The position numbers and the translations under genes are program-made. DNA of 64,000 nt, taken from positions 1-64,000 of the forward strand of contig SHWP01000004.1 of the NCBI GenBank assembly GCA_009693785.1, read 5' to 3'. The notes beneath the pieces are model-generated. The model was not told where the DNA came from and searched no databases. It saw only the letters and a program-made list of their open reading frames with translations. The stretch comes from Rhodospirillaceae bacterium (GTDB lineage Bacteria; Pseudomonadota; Alphaproteobacteria; Rhodospirillales; Rhodospirillaceae). Shown one piece after another: positions 26,342-34,827 of the stretch (position 1 is the stretch's first letter; the number at the start of each line of letters is the position of its first letter).

Positions 26342-26356
26342 ATCGGGCAGACACAC

Positions 26357-27244
26357 ATGCGCGCCGACGGCTTTTCAGTTCGGATGAGGTCTAGCGCCAT
26401 AGCTGGAATGATGGCGTTGCTGCCGGTTGTTGCCTTTGCGCAAGACGACCCTACCGAGGCCGCTCGCATGCAACTCGAAAACCAGGCATTGCAGCAAAGC
26501 CCGCAGATCACCGTCGAGCCACAGAGCTTTGGCGGCAACCCCAGCGCGCAAATCGAGCCATCGGCCGGGCTCACGCCGAGTATGGGGATCGTGCCCGATA
26601 ACCCGACGACTACTGACAATACGATTGGCAATGGGCTCGGGCTGACGCCCAACATGGGCATCGTGCCCGGCCCCAGCAATGGCGGACAACCCCAGCAGGG
26701 CGGACGCGGGCGCGGCGAACCGCGCGTTGTGGATCCGCGCCAGGATTTTTTGCGCCACCCCGACCCCAACTACCGCAACCGCGGCCCCCGGGTGGACGAC
26801 AATGATCACGACAATGACCGGGATCGGGACCACGATCGGCGCAGGCGGAGGCCCGAACCACCGAGGTACAATTGGTATATTCCCCCACCTGTCGTGGTTG
26901 TGCCGCAGTATTACTATAACAACCTGCCGCCTTGGTCGGGGCCGATTACAGCCACTGTGGTGTGGGATTTATTTTCGCGCGACGTGTATTACTCGTTGCC
27001 GCCCAACGCCCGCTGGCGCCATGAGCAAACGTTCAACGATGCCTTGTCCGCACCCATGGGGCGTACGCAATCCTGGCGCATCGGCGATGTGCGCGGCGAT
27101 GTGACCGTGATTGATCAAGGTTATTATGGCAGGCGCTTCTGCCGCGATTTCGTGCAGACTATCCGCACACCAACGTGGCGGCGCACGGTCGATGGCCGTG
27201 CGTGCATTGTACGCGGCGATTCCTGGCGGCTAGCGGATTATTAG
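26357..27244 (+). CDS. exported protein, surface-antigen-like C-terminal domain (paralogue 2)
   Basis: A 295-residue exported protein 15 bases after paralogue 1. After a signal peptide (SAIAGMMALLPVVAFAQ) it has a Pro/Asn/Gly-rich region with two copies of a GLTPxMGIVP unit (GLTPSMGIVPDN and GLTPNMGIVPGP), an Asp/Arg-rich stretch (NDHDNDRDRDHDRRRRR), a PPPVVVVPQYYYNNLPPW segment, and the shared C-terminal domain (GYYGRRFCRDFVQTI, VDGRACIVRGDSWRL). The paired cysteines align with paralogue 1. Function unknown; probably envelope associated. Confidence 0.72.
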   Translation: MRADGFSVRMRSSAIAGMMALLPVVAFAQDDPTEAARMQLENQALQQSPQITVEPQSFGGNPSAQIEPSAGLTPSMGIVPDNPTTTDNTIGNGLGLTPNMGIVPGPSNGGQPQQGGRGRGEPRVVDPRQDFLRHPDPNYRNRGPRVDDNDHDNDRDRDHDRRRRRPEPPRYNWYIPPPVVVVPQYYYNNLPPWSGPITATVVWDLFSRDVYYSLPPNARWRHEQTFNDALSAPMGRTQSWRIGDVRGDVTVIDQGYYGRRFCRDFVQTIRTPTWRRTVDGRACIVRGDSWRLADY

Positions 27245-27290
27245 TTAGGGTGCCGTACGGTATACTTGCCCAAGTAGCTAAGACACAGTT

Positions 27291-27319
27291 GTCATCCTGG
27301 GATTTATTCCCAGGATGAC
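27291..27319. terminator. GTCATCCTGGGA palindrome, terminator or REP
   Basis: GTCATCCTGGGA-TTTAT-TCCCAGGATGAC, a 12-bp perfect stem, lies 47 bases after paralogue 2 and 31 bases before paralogue 3. It has no T-run, so it is better read as a REP-like element that may attenuate or stabilise the transcript. Confidence 0.6.
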
Positions 27320-27349
27320 GATTTGGGGAAATTTGTAGAAGGTCTCATC

Positions 27350-27949
27350 ATGCTTAATCTAAAACTCGCTGCCGCTGTGTTTGGCCTAAGCGTGGCCATG
27401 GCCATACCCGCCGCCGCGCAGTTTGCCAACGCCCATGAACGCACACCGGACGCGGGTAACCCCGCAGGGCCCTTAAACCCGCCAGGAGTAATTCCACCGT
27501 TCTCGGGGAATGGCGTGCAGCCGCTGAGCGGAAATTATTTGGGCGGCACACCGCAAGTCTCGCCGCCGACGGGCCGTAACTTTCTCTCCCCGCCCGGCTT
27601 TCTACCCACCCCTCGCGACGGCATTAACCGCGCGTTTTCAGGCAATGAACAGGCCGCGCCTGCATCGGTTGTCCTGACATTGCCGCCCGCCGCCACAGGC
27701 CGCCAGGGCTTGCCGCCGCAAACCTGGGCGCTACTGACCGCCCACCAACAAGACCTGCACCGCCAAGCTGAAACCGCCGCGCTGGGCTCACAGTTGGGTG
27801 AGGGCTTCACCTGGGATGACGCGGGACGCAGCGGCGAAGTGCGCGTGATCGCCGAGCGGTTTCAGAACAACCGCCCCTGCCGCGAATTTTCTCACTTTGT
27901 TTATATCGACGGTCAGCGCGTCGAGGGCACCACGACCATGTGCCGGTAA
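27350..27949 (+). CDS. exported protein, surface-antigen-like C-terminal domain (paralogue 3)
   Basis: A 199-residue exported protein: signal peptide (LAAAVFGLSVAMAIPAAAQ), a Pro/Gly/Asn-rich middle (GNPAGPLNPPGVIPPFSG), and the shared C-terminal domain with GEGFTWDDAGRSGEVRVI, NRPCREFSHFVYIDGQRV and a final Cys (TTMCR). The order CREF...IDGQR...C matches CREFQQTITVNGQRQ...C of paralogue 1. GAAGG lies before ATG 27350. It ends the rightward cluster and is convergent with the thiolase gene. Confidence 0.72.
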   Translation: MLNLKLAAAVFGLSVAMAIPAAAQFANAHERTPDAGNPAGPLNPPGVIPPFSGNGVQPLSGNYLGGTPQVSPPTGRNFLSPPGFLPTPRDGINRAFSGNEQAAPASVVLTLPPAATGRQGLPPQTWALLTAHQQDLHRQAETAALGSQLGEGFTWDDAGRSGEVRVIAERFQNNRPCREFSHFVYIDGQRVEGTTTMCR

Positions 27950-27961
27950 GGTGGATGGGCT

Positions 27962-29134
27962 TTAACCCACCCGCTCGAACACACTTGCCAAGCCCATGCC
28001 GCCGCCGATGCCCAGTGTGGCCAGGCCGCGTGTGCCGCCATCCCGGCGCACCAGTTCGGTAAACAGCCGTACAACCAAAATCGCCCCCGATGCGCCGTAT
28101 GGGTGGCCCAGCGCAATGGCGCCGCCGCCAATGTTGAGCTGATCTTCCAACACGCCCAGCTTGTCGCAGCAGGCCAGCACCTGGGCGGCGAAAGCTTCGT
28201 TGAACTCCACCAGGTCGATGTCGGCCAGAGACAATTTTGTGCGCGTCAGCAATTTTTGCACAGCGGGCACGGGGCCGATGCCGAGAACATTCGGGTCCAC
28301 GCCCGCCACCGCAGAGTCCGTCACCGCCAAGCCATCGTGCAGGCCAAGCTGTTTGGCCTTGGCCGCCGACATCATCAGCACCGCCGCCGCGCCATCGTTG
28401 ACGGGGCAGGCATTACCTGGCGTCACGGTTCCATCGGCGGCAAATACAGGCGCCAAGGCCGCAAGTTTTTCCGCCGTCGTATCGGCGCGCGGGCATTCAT
28501 CGCGGTCAACGGCATACTCGCTGCCTTGGGGCAGTGGCACAATTTCCGCCTTGAAACGCCCCTCGCCCATGGCCGCGATGGCTTTTTGGTGGCTTCGTAA
28601 TGCAAATGCATCTTGCCGCACGCGGGTAATGCCATAGGCACGCGCCACATTTTCCGCCGCCGGGCCCATGTCGGGGTCGCCAACAAAATCTGGGGCAAAG
28701 CGCGCGCGCGTGAAGGGCACGGGCGATGCCCCTTGATCGTGCGGCACATCGTAACGCAAGGGCGCGGTGGAAGCGCTTTCCACACCACCGGCGATGTAAA
28801 TCTCGCCTGCCCCCGCCTCAATCAACCGGGCGGCCATGTTAATGGCCTCAAGCCCCGAGCCACATTGGCGGTCCACGCTCACGCCCGGCACGGAAACGGG
28901 GAATCCCGCTTGCAATGCCGACAGCCGCGCGATGTTGCCACCGGGCCCTGCCGCGTTGCCAAGGATCACATCGTCAATCTGCTCGGCGGTGAGGCCGGCA
29001 TCGGCCAGCAAGGCTTGCAATACCGGCGCGGCTAATTCTTCGACACGCATGCGGCGCAGCAGGCCACGCACCTTGCCAATGGGCGTGCGCCGTGCGGCGA
29101 CGATGATCGCGCGGCGCGGGTTGTTCGCCTTCAT
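27962..29134 (-). CDS. thiolase (acetyl-CoA acetyltransferase-like), second Cys replaced
   Basis: A 390-residue thiolase. The nucleophilic Cys is intact (SVDRQCGSGLEAINM), as are NEAFAAQVL and the His region IALGHPYGASGAIL. The C-terminal motif that normally reads CxGGGxG is GLATLGIGGGMGLA here: the acid/base Cys is Gly (codon GGC, read on the minus strand). Thiolases condense or cleave acyl-CoA thioesters; loss of this Cys should weaken Claisen chemistry. It is the last gene of the bioMNY-ligase run and its ATG overlaps the ligase stop (ATGA). Possibly an acyl-CoA partner of the ligase; substrate unknown. Confidence 0.85.
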   Translation of the reverse strand: MKANNPRRAIIVAARRTPIGKVRGLLRRMRVEELAAPVLQALLADAGLTAEQIDDVILGNAAGPGGNIARLSALQAGFPVSVPGVSVDRQCGSGLEAINMAARLIEAGAGEIYIAGGVESASTAPLRYDVPHDQGASPVPFTRARFAPDFVGDPDMGPAAENVARAYGITRVRQDAFALRSHQKAIAAMGEGRFKAEIVPLPQGSEYAVDRDECPRADTTAEKLAALAPVFAADGTVTPGNACPVNDGAAAVLMMSAAKAKQLGLHDGLAVTDSAVAGVDPNVLGIGPVPAVQKLLTRTKLSLADIDLVEFNEAFAAQVLACCDKLGVLEDQLNIGGGAIALGHPYGASGAILVVRLFTELVRRDGGTRGLATLGIGGGMGLASVFERVG

Positions 29135-30582
29135 GCGAGAGCTTTCAAACGCGGCGAGCGTTCGCGCAACAGCGCCGCAACCTTGGTGCGGTCGATTTTA
29201 CCGCTGGCGGTATGCGTGAAGTCATCAATGGCAAACCAGCGGCGCGGCAGCTTGTGCGGCGTGAGATGCGCTGTGCAATGATCTTTGAGTTGCACCATTT
29301 GAAGATGGGCATTGGGTTGCAGCGCGAGCACTGCCGTGACGACCTGGCCCCAGCGCGTATCATCCTCGCCCAACACCGCGACCTCGCTCACGCCAGGCAT
29401 AGCCGCTACCACCGCCTCAACTTCCGCAGGATAGACATTCAAGCCACCGGTGATGATCATATCATCCTCGCGGCCGAGCAGCGTGAGAAATCCGCGCTCA
29501 TCAAGGCGGCCCCGGTCGCCCACTGTTGCCCAGCCATCTTGCACGCGAAAGCCACTGCCATCCTTTTCACCCACATAGCCCGCCGCGATCATATCGCTTT
29601 TCACCCACACCATGCCTGCTTCGGCATCATCGGGCGTGACTTTGAGTTGAACGCCATTGAATGCACGGCCCACGGATTCTGGGGGGCATCCCTCGCCGGG
29701 CTTGGCGACTGTCACAAAACTCAATTCAGACGCACCGTAGTATTCGATGATTTCGCCATTGGGAAAAACGTGTGTGAGGTTGTCGCGCAGTGCTGGTGAA
29801 AGTTTGGCGCCTGCCGTGATGATGCGGGTAATGGCTGGCGCAGGTTCGCCACCTACTGCCTCATGAATCAGGTCAAGCAACGTTGGCGCAGCAACGAGGA
29901 CGTTGACTTGCCCGGCCCGCGCAATCGTCATCATGCGCTGTGCATCGAACGCGGGCTGAATGTAAACCGCCCCACCCGCATTGAGCGTTTCAACCGCCGC
30001 ATACAGTGACAACCCATGACTTAAAGGCCCGGGCAACAACACCTTGGTTTTATTGCTGGTGCCAAATTCAATTTTCGACGCTGCGAACGAGCGCGTCCAG
30101 GATTCATGAGAGCGGATAAACGCCTTGGGCGTGCCCGTGGTGCCCGATGTAAAGCCCACGAGAAATGGCATTCGCGGAGTAGGCTGAGCAAGCAATGTCC
30201 GGTTGGGGTCTTGCTGATCCCGCCATTGTGCGTACGCGGCGAGCTTTACGTTCGCGGCTTGGTCTTCACCGATAATTAGTTGCGGTTGATGCGCTGCGAT
30301 GACCTGATCCAAAGTCGCACGCGGCCATTTGGGTTCAAACAGCACCAACACCGCGCCCGCCAGCGTCGCACCCAAAAAGATTTCCAGGAGTGCGGGATGA
30401 TTGGGCAACGACACCGCCACCCGCTGCGCCCGTCGGACGTCAACACCGCTGGCCACCCGGCACATGCGCCACGCCAACTCGCCATAGGTGATGGTCTCAT
30501 CGCCAAAAACGATTGCAGGGTTTTCTGGCGTGCGCATGGAGGCGTGCAACACGCCATCGAAGACGAACTTGGGCGTGCTCAT
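29131..30582 (-). CDS. acyl-CoA synthetase (AMP-binding family)
   Basis: A 483-residue adenylate-forming ligase that activates a carboxylic acid to an acyl-CoA through an acyl-AMP. The P-loop is GFTSGTTGTPKAF, the A5 motif EYYGASELSFV, the A7 motif TVGDRGRLDERGF, and the hinge GREDDMIITGGLNVYPAEVE (written in part); the catalytic Lys lies in SGKIDRTKV at the C-terminus. It overlaps bioY by four bases (ATGA) and the thiolase by four. The link with a biotin transporter suggests a pimelate-like or other dicarboxylate substrate, which is inference from context only. Confidence 0.88.
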   Translation of the reverse strand: MSTPKFVFDGVLHASMRTPENPAIVFGDETITYGELAWRMCRVASGVDVRRAQRVAVSLPNHPALLEIFLGATLAGAVLVLFEPKWPRATLDQVIAAHQPQLIIGEDQAANVKLAAYAQWRDQQDPNRTLLAQPTPRMPFLVGFTSGTTGTPKAFIRSHESWTRSFAASKIEFGTSNKTKVLLPGPLSHGLSLYAAVETLNAGGAVYIQPAFDAQRMMTIARAGQVNVLVAAPTLLDLIHEAVGGEPAPAITRIITAGAKLSPALRDNLTHVFPNGEIIEYYGASELSFVTVAKPGEGCPPESVGRAFNGVQLKVTPDDAEAGMVWVKSDMIAAGYVGEKDGSGFRVQDGWATVGDRGRLDERGFLTLLGREDDMIITGGLNVYPAEVEAVVAAMPGVSEVAVLGEDDTRWGQVVTAVLALQPNAHLQMVQLKDHCTAHLTPHKLPRRWFAIDDFTHTASGKIDRTKVAALLRERSPRLKALA

Positions 30583-31136
30583 GGATGGGCTGCCGGATAG
30601 CCGCGCCGGATTGCGCGCGTCGCCACTGCGGCGGCAACGGCTTTGAGAATGTCGCCGGGCAAAAACACCATTGACGCCACAGCAGCCTGCACCATGGTCA
30701 GATCCGCCGCCACAGCCATCCACGGAATACCCACCGCATAAACGGCTCCTATGCCGCCCACGAGGCAGGCGATAATCAGGCGCGGGAATTTGCACTCCGA
30801 TGCCGCAGCCAGCACGCCGGTCACGAAAGCACCCGCGACCCAGCCCAGCAAGAAGCCAGCACTGGGGCCGAAAAACACGCCAAGGCCGCCACGTCCGCCC
30901 GACAGCAACGGAAAGCCCAAGGCCACGACACCAAGAAATAAAATCACGGCCAGCGCGCCGTTGCGTGCGCCCAACACCGCGCCTGCTAGCATGACGCCTA
31001 AGGTTTGCGCGGTCACCGGCACTGGAATGATGGGCACGGGAATAGGCGGCAATAGCCCCAAGGCTGCGATGAGCGCAGCGAACATCGCGCAGCGCACGAC
31101 GGTACGGACGTCAACCGGTTTTGAGAGCACGGACAT
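30579..31136 (-). CDS. bioY: BioY biotin-binding (ECF S-component) protein
   Basis: A 185-residue, six-segment membrane protein that binds biotin and delivers it with the ECF module. Signature pieces are IPVPVTAQTLGVMLAG, the SGGRGGLGVFFGPSAGFLLGW stretch (written in part as GGRGGLGVFFGPSAG), and the C-terminal FLPGDILKAVAA. The following gene runs on by ATGA overlap and bioN precedes it by 11 bases. Length is normal for the family. Confidence 0.93.
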   Translation of the reverse strand: MSVLSKPVDVRTVVRCAMFAALIAALGLLPPIPVPIIPVPVTAQTLGVMLAGAVLGARNGALAVILFLGVVALGFPLLSGGRGGLGVFFGPSAGFLLGWVAGAFVTGVLAAASECKFPRLIIACLVGGIGAVYAVGIPWMAVAADLTMVQAAVASMVFLPGDILKAVAAAVATRAIRRGYPAAHP

Positions 31137-31147
31137 GGCCCAAGGTT

Positions 31148-31750
31148 TTACGGGCGCGCGAAGCCGCGTGCAACCAAAGCCTCGGACAGCGTATCGGTCT
31201 CGCGCATTAATCGAATGACCATGGGGACTAGGGCCGGAATGGGGTTGCGCCCGCCCCCGCGCGCAAGCCTGGCCTCAATTGCCTCGCGGCCCACCGTGGC
31301 GACAAAGGGCACAAGGCGAATCACAAACACCAATGCGAAAGCCACCGTGTTTGGATTGAGACCAAAGCGGGCAAAGGCCGAAAAGGCGTATTGCAACGTC
31401 TCAAGCATGTCATCAGTGCGCGTGGTGAAACTGACTAACGCGGCAGCGCTGACTAGCGCGCAAATCGTGAGCATCAACTCCGTGGCAGCCAGCAGTCCGC
31501 CTGATAAGAATTGAAACACAAACATCACCACCAAAATCCATTTGAGCAGTGTCAAACTCGAAATCAGCCGTTGCCAACCCAGATCAGCGGAACCCCATAC
31601 CAGCAACAGGCCAACCGCGAGTGCCGCAAGAAGCGCAAGGTTAGTAGTGAGCGACAAACACACGGCAAATGCCGCAAGGCCGATCAGTTTCACACCCGGC
31701 GATGCGCGGTGTAACGCGGAGGCGCCCGGCACATAAACACCAATCGTCAT
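31148..31750 (-). CDS. bioN: BioN, energy-coupling T-component (EcfT)
   Basis: A 200-residue membrane protein of the energy-coupling-factor transporter. It opens with the usual SALHRASPGVKLIGLAAF and has five hydrophobic segments. The two cytoplasmic coupling motifs that bind the ATPase are visible as EARLARGGGR and ALVARGFARP (the ARG/ARS motifs of EcfT). It overlaps bioM by four bases (ATGA) and lies directly before bioY, which identifies it as the biotin-dedicated T-component. Confidence 0.9.
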   Translation of the reverse strand: MTIGVYVPGASALHRASPGVKLIGLAAFAVCLSLTTNLALLAALAVGLLLVWGSADLGWQRLISSLTLLKWILVVMFVFQFLSGGLLAATELMLTICALVSAAALVSFTTRTDDMLETLQYAFSAFARFGLNPNTVAFALVFVIRLVPFVATVGREAIEARLARGGGRNPIPALVPMVIRLMRETDTLSEALVARGFARP

Positions 31751-32424
31751 GTGAAATTCTCTACGTAATAGGTAATGGCTTTGGCGGGTGTGTCATCGCA
31801 CACGACTTTGCCGCCATCGAGCACGATGACGCGCTCGAAGTTGCCCAGCAATTCCACATGATGCGTCACCACGATCACGTTTTGCGATAACCCATTGATT
31901 GCCGCCATCGCCTGCTTGGCGCGCTTGCGGTCGAGCATGGTGGTGGGCTCATCAAACACAATCCATGCCGGATCAAGCGCCATGACCCCTGCTAAAGCGA
32001 GCGCTTGTTTTTCGCCACCACTGAGCGTGAAGCAGGCGCGCTCGCGGAATGTATCGAGGCCGAATCGCTGCAACGCAGCGGCGCCGCGCGCCGTGGCCAC
32101 ATCGGGGGGCAGTCCATGAGCTTTCGGACCAAAGGCCACATCTTCAGCCACCGTTGGCATGACGATTTGGGCATCGGCATTTTGAAAGACAAACCCGACG
32201 CGGCGGCGGATCTCCTGGGCGTGGGTTTGCGTGTCGAGATCGTCCACGCTCACGCGCCCTGCCGTGGGCAGGATCAGCCCATTGATCAGCCGCGCCAGTG
32301 TGCTTTTGCCCGACCCGTTGTTGCCGATCAACCCAATGCGCCGTTCGCGCAATTCGAGTGAGATGTCGTGCAGAACAACCGCCTCGCCAAAACGGACGGA
32401 AACATTCTCAAACTGAATGGGCAC
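31747..32424 (-). CDS. bioM: BioM, energy-coupling ATPase (EcfA)
   Basis: A 225-residue ABC ATPase: Walker A GNNGSGKST, Q-loop FVFQNADAQ, signature LSGGEKQALAL, Walker B AWIVFDEPTTMLD and the switch His in VTHHVELL. It powers biotin uptake with BioN and BioY. It is the first of the bioMNY genes and starts 12 bases after the stop of the upstream DUF1330 gene, so the operon promoter may lie above the DUF1330 pair. Confidence 0.92.
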   Translation of the reverse strand: MPIQFENVSVRFGEAVVLHDISLELRERRIGLIGNNGSGKSTLARLINGLILPTAGRVSVDDLDTQTHAQEIRRRVGFVFQNADAQIVMPTVAEDVAFGPKAHGLPPDVATARGAAALQRFGLDTFRERACFTLSGGEKQALALAGVMALDPAWIVFDEPTTMLDRKRAKQAMAAINGLSQNVIVVTHHVELLGNFERVIVLDGGKVVCDDTPAKAITYYVENFT

Positions 32425-32436
32425 GAGTGTGTGAAA

Positions 32437-33150
32437 TCAATTGCGTGGCTGGAAGCCTTCGACCTCAAGCAAAACGTAATCACCCGCACTCTGACGGATG
32501 GGGATTACTTTTTGGTAGGCCGGGTCTTCGTAAAACTTGCGCAGGGCCTCGAGCGAGGGAAACTGCAAGATATTCACATTCTTGTTTCCGAATTCGCCTT
32601 CCAGCAATTCAATGTCTTTTCGCCCCCCTGCCGATACGAACTTGGCGCCCGCGGCCTTCACCAAGGGGCCAGCGACATCACTATAGGGTTTGAGCTTTTC
32701 GCGATCTCTGATTTCAGCGATCGAGATGAGATAAGCTGGCCTGCCTTCAGGCTTGCCCAAATCACCTGGCATGCCCTTCAACTTCAGCACATTGAATGTG
32801 CCAGCCCCTTTGCGAATTTCAGCGCTCTGGCGGTATTCGGGGCTCCACCAAAATGTGTTGGGGCCGCCCACATCGGGAAATTTCGCGAGGATAACCGACT
32901 GTTGTTTGAACTCGCCTTCCAGCACGCGCACACCACGGCCCACGCCGCCACTGGCAAGATAATAACCTTGGTACTTCTCATAAATGGCTGGAAGTGTACG
33001 GGCGTACTTGCCCAGCACCTCAGTGTTGGTGGTCGTGCCCATGACGAACAAATACCCTGGGCGTGCAGCCTCGGGAGCGGCCTGCTGTGCGGACGCATGC
33101 GAGAAGACAGCACTGAGCGCAAGCGCGGCTGCGAAAAATCGAGCAATCAT
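32437..33150 (-). CDS. exported double DUF1330 protein
   Basis: A 237-residue exported protein (signal peptide FFAAALALSAVFSHASA) made of two DUF1330 ferredoxin-like units: YLFVMGTTTNTEVLGKY with FPDVGGPNTFWWSPEYRQ, then YLISIAEIRDREKLKPY with FPSLEALRKFYEDPAYQ. DUF1330 units resemble dimeric alpha-beta barrels and usually occur singly, so this is an internal duplication. Its own function is unknown. Twelve bases separate it from bioM. Confidence 0.78.
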   Translation of the reverse strand: MIARFFAAALALSAVFSHASAQQAAPEAARPGYLFVMGTTTNTEVLGKYARTLPAIYEKYQGYYLASGGVGRGVRVLEGEFKQQSVILAKFPDVGGPNTFWWSPEYRQSAEIRKGAGTFNVLKLKGMPGDLGKPEGRPAYLISIAEIRDREKLKPYSDVAGPLVKAAGAKFVSAGGRKDIELLEGEFGNKNVNILQFPSLEALRKFYEDPAYQKVIPIRQSAGDYVLLEVEGFQPRN

Positions 33151-33186
33151 GGGGCACCCATACGTTGGAATTGTTGCAGCGGCAGA

Positions 33187-33813
33187 TCACGCCTTGCGCG
33201 GCAGTCCAGCAATCAAAAAAGTGTTGATGCCTGCCGCTTTCAATCTTGTCTCACGCATCTCGCGCGTCGCTGGCTCGTTCCAATAATTGGTGGCGGAGGC
33301 CTGCGTGGGAAACGCGATAATACGGAAATCAAAGTCCATTAAGTCGCCCTCAAGCCGTTCGGCCTCGGCGAATTTCGCTTGCGCGATAACGTTCACGCCG
33401 CGTGCCGCCAGCTTTGCGTCTTCCTTGGCGAACAGCTCGGCAGTCTTGGCCGCGTCGAAGGGACGGTAAATATTGACCATAAACGAGGGCTGACCCAACG
33501 GGGCCTCGTTAGCATTGCCCGGCAGCGCAAACACTTGGAACGTGCCCGCCCCTTTGCGCAGATCTTTGGCTTGGGTGTACTCGGGCGACCACCAAAATTT
33601 CGCTACGTCGGCCATAGACTCAAACTTTGCGAAGACCATTGAATGGTCGAACCATCCACCCTCAAGCAACTCGACACCGCGGCCTGGGCCGCCGATGCCA
33701 AGATAATAGCCGCCATACTTTTTATAGATCGGCGGTAACGCCGCCGAGTACTTGCCCATTTTGGGCATGTCGAGCGAATGACCGAGAACCAGCAAATATC
33801 CAGGAGCCGCCAT
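33187..33813 (-). CDS. cytoplasmic double DUF1330 protein
   Basis: A 208-residue protein with two DUF1330 units: YLLVLGHSLDMPKMGKYSAAL with FWWSPEYTQAKDLRKGAGT, then FMVNIYRPFDAAKTAELF with FPTQASATNYWNEPATREM. It resembles its exported neighbour (FWWSPEYxxxxxxRKGAGTF in both), so the two arose by gene duplication, one of them gaining or losing a signal peptide. AGGAGGCAACGCC precedes ATG 33813. It probably heads the leftward operon toward bioMNY. Confidence 0.78.
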   Translation of the reverse strand: MAAPGYLLVLGHSLDMPKMGKYSAALPPIYKKYGGYYLGIGGPGRGVELLEGGWFDHSMVFAKFESMADVAKFWWSPEYTQAKDLRKGAGTFQVFALPGNANEAPLGQPSFMVNIYRPFDAAKTAELFAKEDAKLAARGVNVIAQAKFAEAERLEGDLMDFDFRIIAFPTQASATNYWNEPATREMRETRLKAAGINTFLIAGLPRKA

Positions 33814-33912
33814 GGCGTTGCCTCCTTACGCTCATGGTCCGCGCCCAGACCATGGTTTCATATTATGGCCGAATTGGTGAGCCATCGCGTGAAAATTGTC
33901 AACGGACGTGCC

Positions 33913-34827
33913 TTATCCCGGCAACGGGCGCGCAGCCACCACGGCAAAATCCGTGCCGATCACGCCGGCCTGTTCCATTTCTTCTTCGAAGGCGGCCAGA
34001 AGGCGAATCAGCGCTGCGTCCGCTTCGGCATGGGGGTCGAAATTCCCCGCCGTGCCCGACAGCAGCATATGCAGCAATGCACCGCCGTAGGGGCGATAGT
34101 CGACAACCTCAAAATGCTGGCGCAACACGGGGAGAATTTCGTCAGAGCGAATGGCCTCTGACGGATCGTGAGCAGCCAACACATCGGGCGGAATATTGGC
34201 ATAGGTCTCGCGCGGCTGGCCGTTGTGATACACGCTGGTGCGGTAACGTGGCGGCAACACTTGAATCAATTTGTTGATCAAGGCCACGGCCTTGGGGCTC
34301 GACTGAAAACGCGCAGGGCCCACATATTCGTCAATCAAGAACAAACCATTCTCTTTAAGCGCACGCCTGCAACCGGCGAAGAGATGCTCTAGCCCCCTCA
34401 CGTGATGCAATGACGATACGCCAAAGATCACGTCGTAATGGCTGTGCGGCAAGGCAATCGAGTTGATGTCAGCGACATGATAAGTCACACGCTCGGCGTA
34501 ACCTGCCTCGGCGGCATAGGCCCGCGCTTGCGTAATGGCCGCCTCAGACACGTCATAAGCATCGATATGCAAGGCCAAGTTGGCCGCAAGTGCCATGCGT
34601 TCCCACAAACCGAAGCCGCACCCTAGCGACAACGCACGGCGCGCAGGCACGGTCAGAAACTTGGCCCGCCAATACTCAGCCAAACCTACCGTCGCATCAC
34701 CCGACAAGCGCACATTGATACACGCCCGCGCCACGGGGTGTTCCAGCCAATTGTGCTTGCGCAGCTCGCGGCGCTCATCGCCCCAGTACTGCGCAACTTT
34801 GGCGGCTTGATCGGCTTGGTCAGCCAA
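33913..34827 (-). CDS. class I SAM-dependent methyltransferase
   Basis: A 304-residue methyltransferase: motif I LSLGCGFGLWERM, motif II DAYDVSEAAI, motif III region DVIFGVSSLHHVRGLEHL and ENGLFLIDEYVGPARF, as in methyltransf_11/25 enzymes. A helical N-terminus (about 60 residues) and a C-terminal helical stretch (DAALIRLLAAFEEEMEQAG) flank the fold. Substrate not identifiable. Divergent from yaaA. Confidence 0.86.
   Translation of the reverse strand: MADQADQAAKVAQYWGDERRELRKHNWLEHPVARACINVRLSGDATVGLAEYWRAKFLTVPARRALSLGCGFGLWERMALAANLALHIDAYDVSEAAITQARAYAAEAGYAERVTYHVADINSIALPHSHYDVIFGVSSLHHVRGLEHLFAGCRRALKENGLFLIDEYVGPARFQSSPKAVALINKLIQVLPPRYRTSVYHNGQPRETYANIPPDVLAAHDPSEAIRSDEILPVLRQHFEVVDYRPYGGALLHMLLSGTAGNFDPHAEADAALIRLLAAFEEEMEQAGVIGTDFAVVAARPLPG

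Noticed and set aside
25610-26356. A long antisense frame opposite the first surface-antigen paralogue
   Set aside because: It arises from Arg/Asp-rich codons read backwards; no motif or ribosome site supports it.
32368-33342. A 324-codon plus-strand frame opposite the DUF1330 gene
   Set aside because: It covers the antisense of the exported DUF1330 gene and has no family motif; the minus-strand gene has a signal peptide and two domains.
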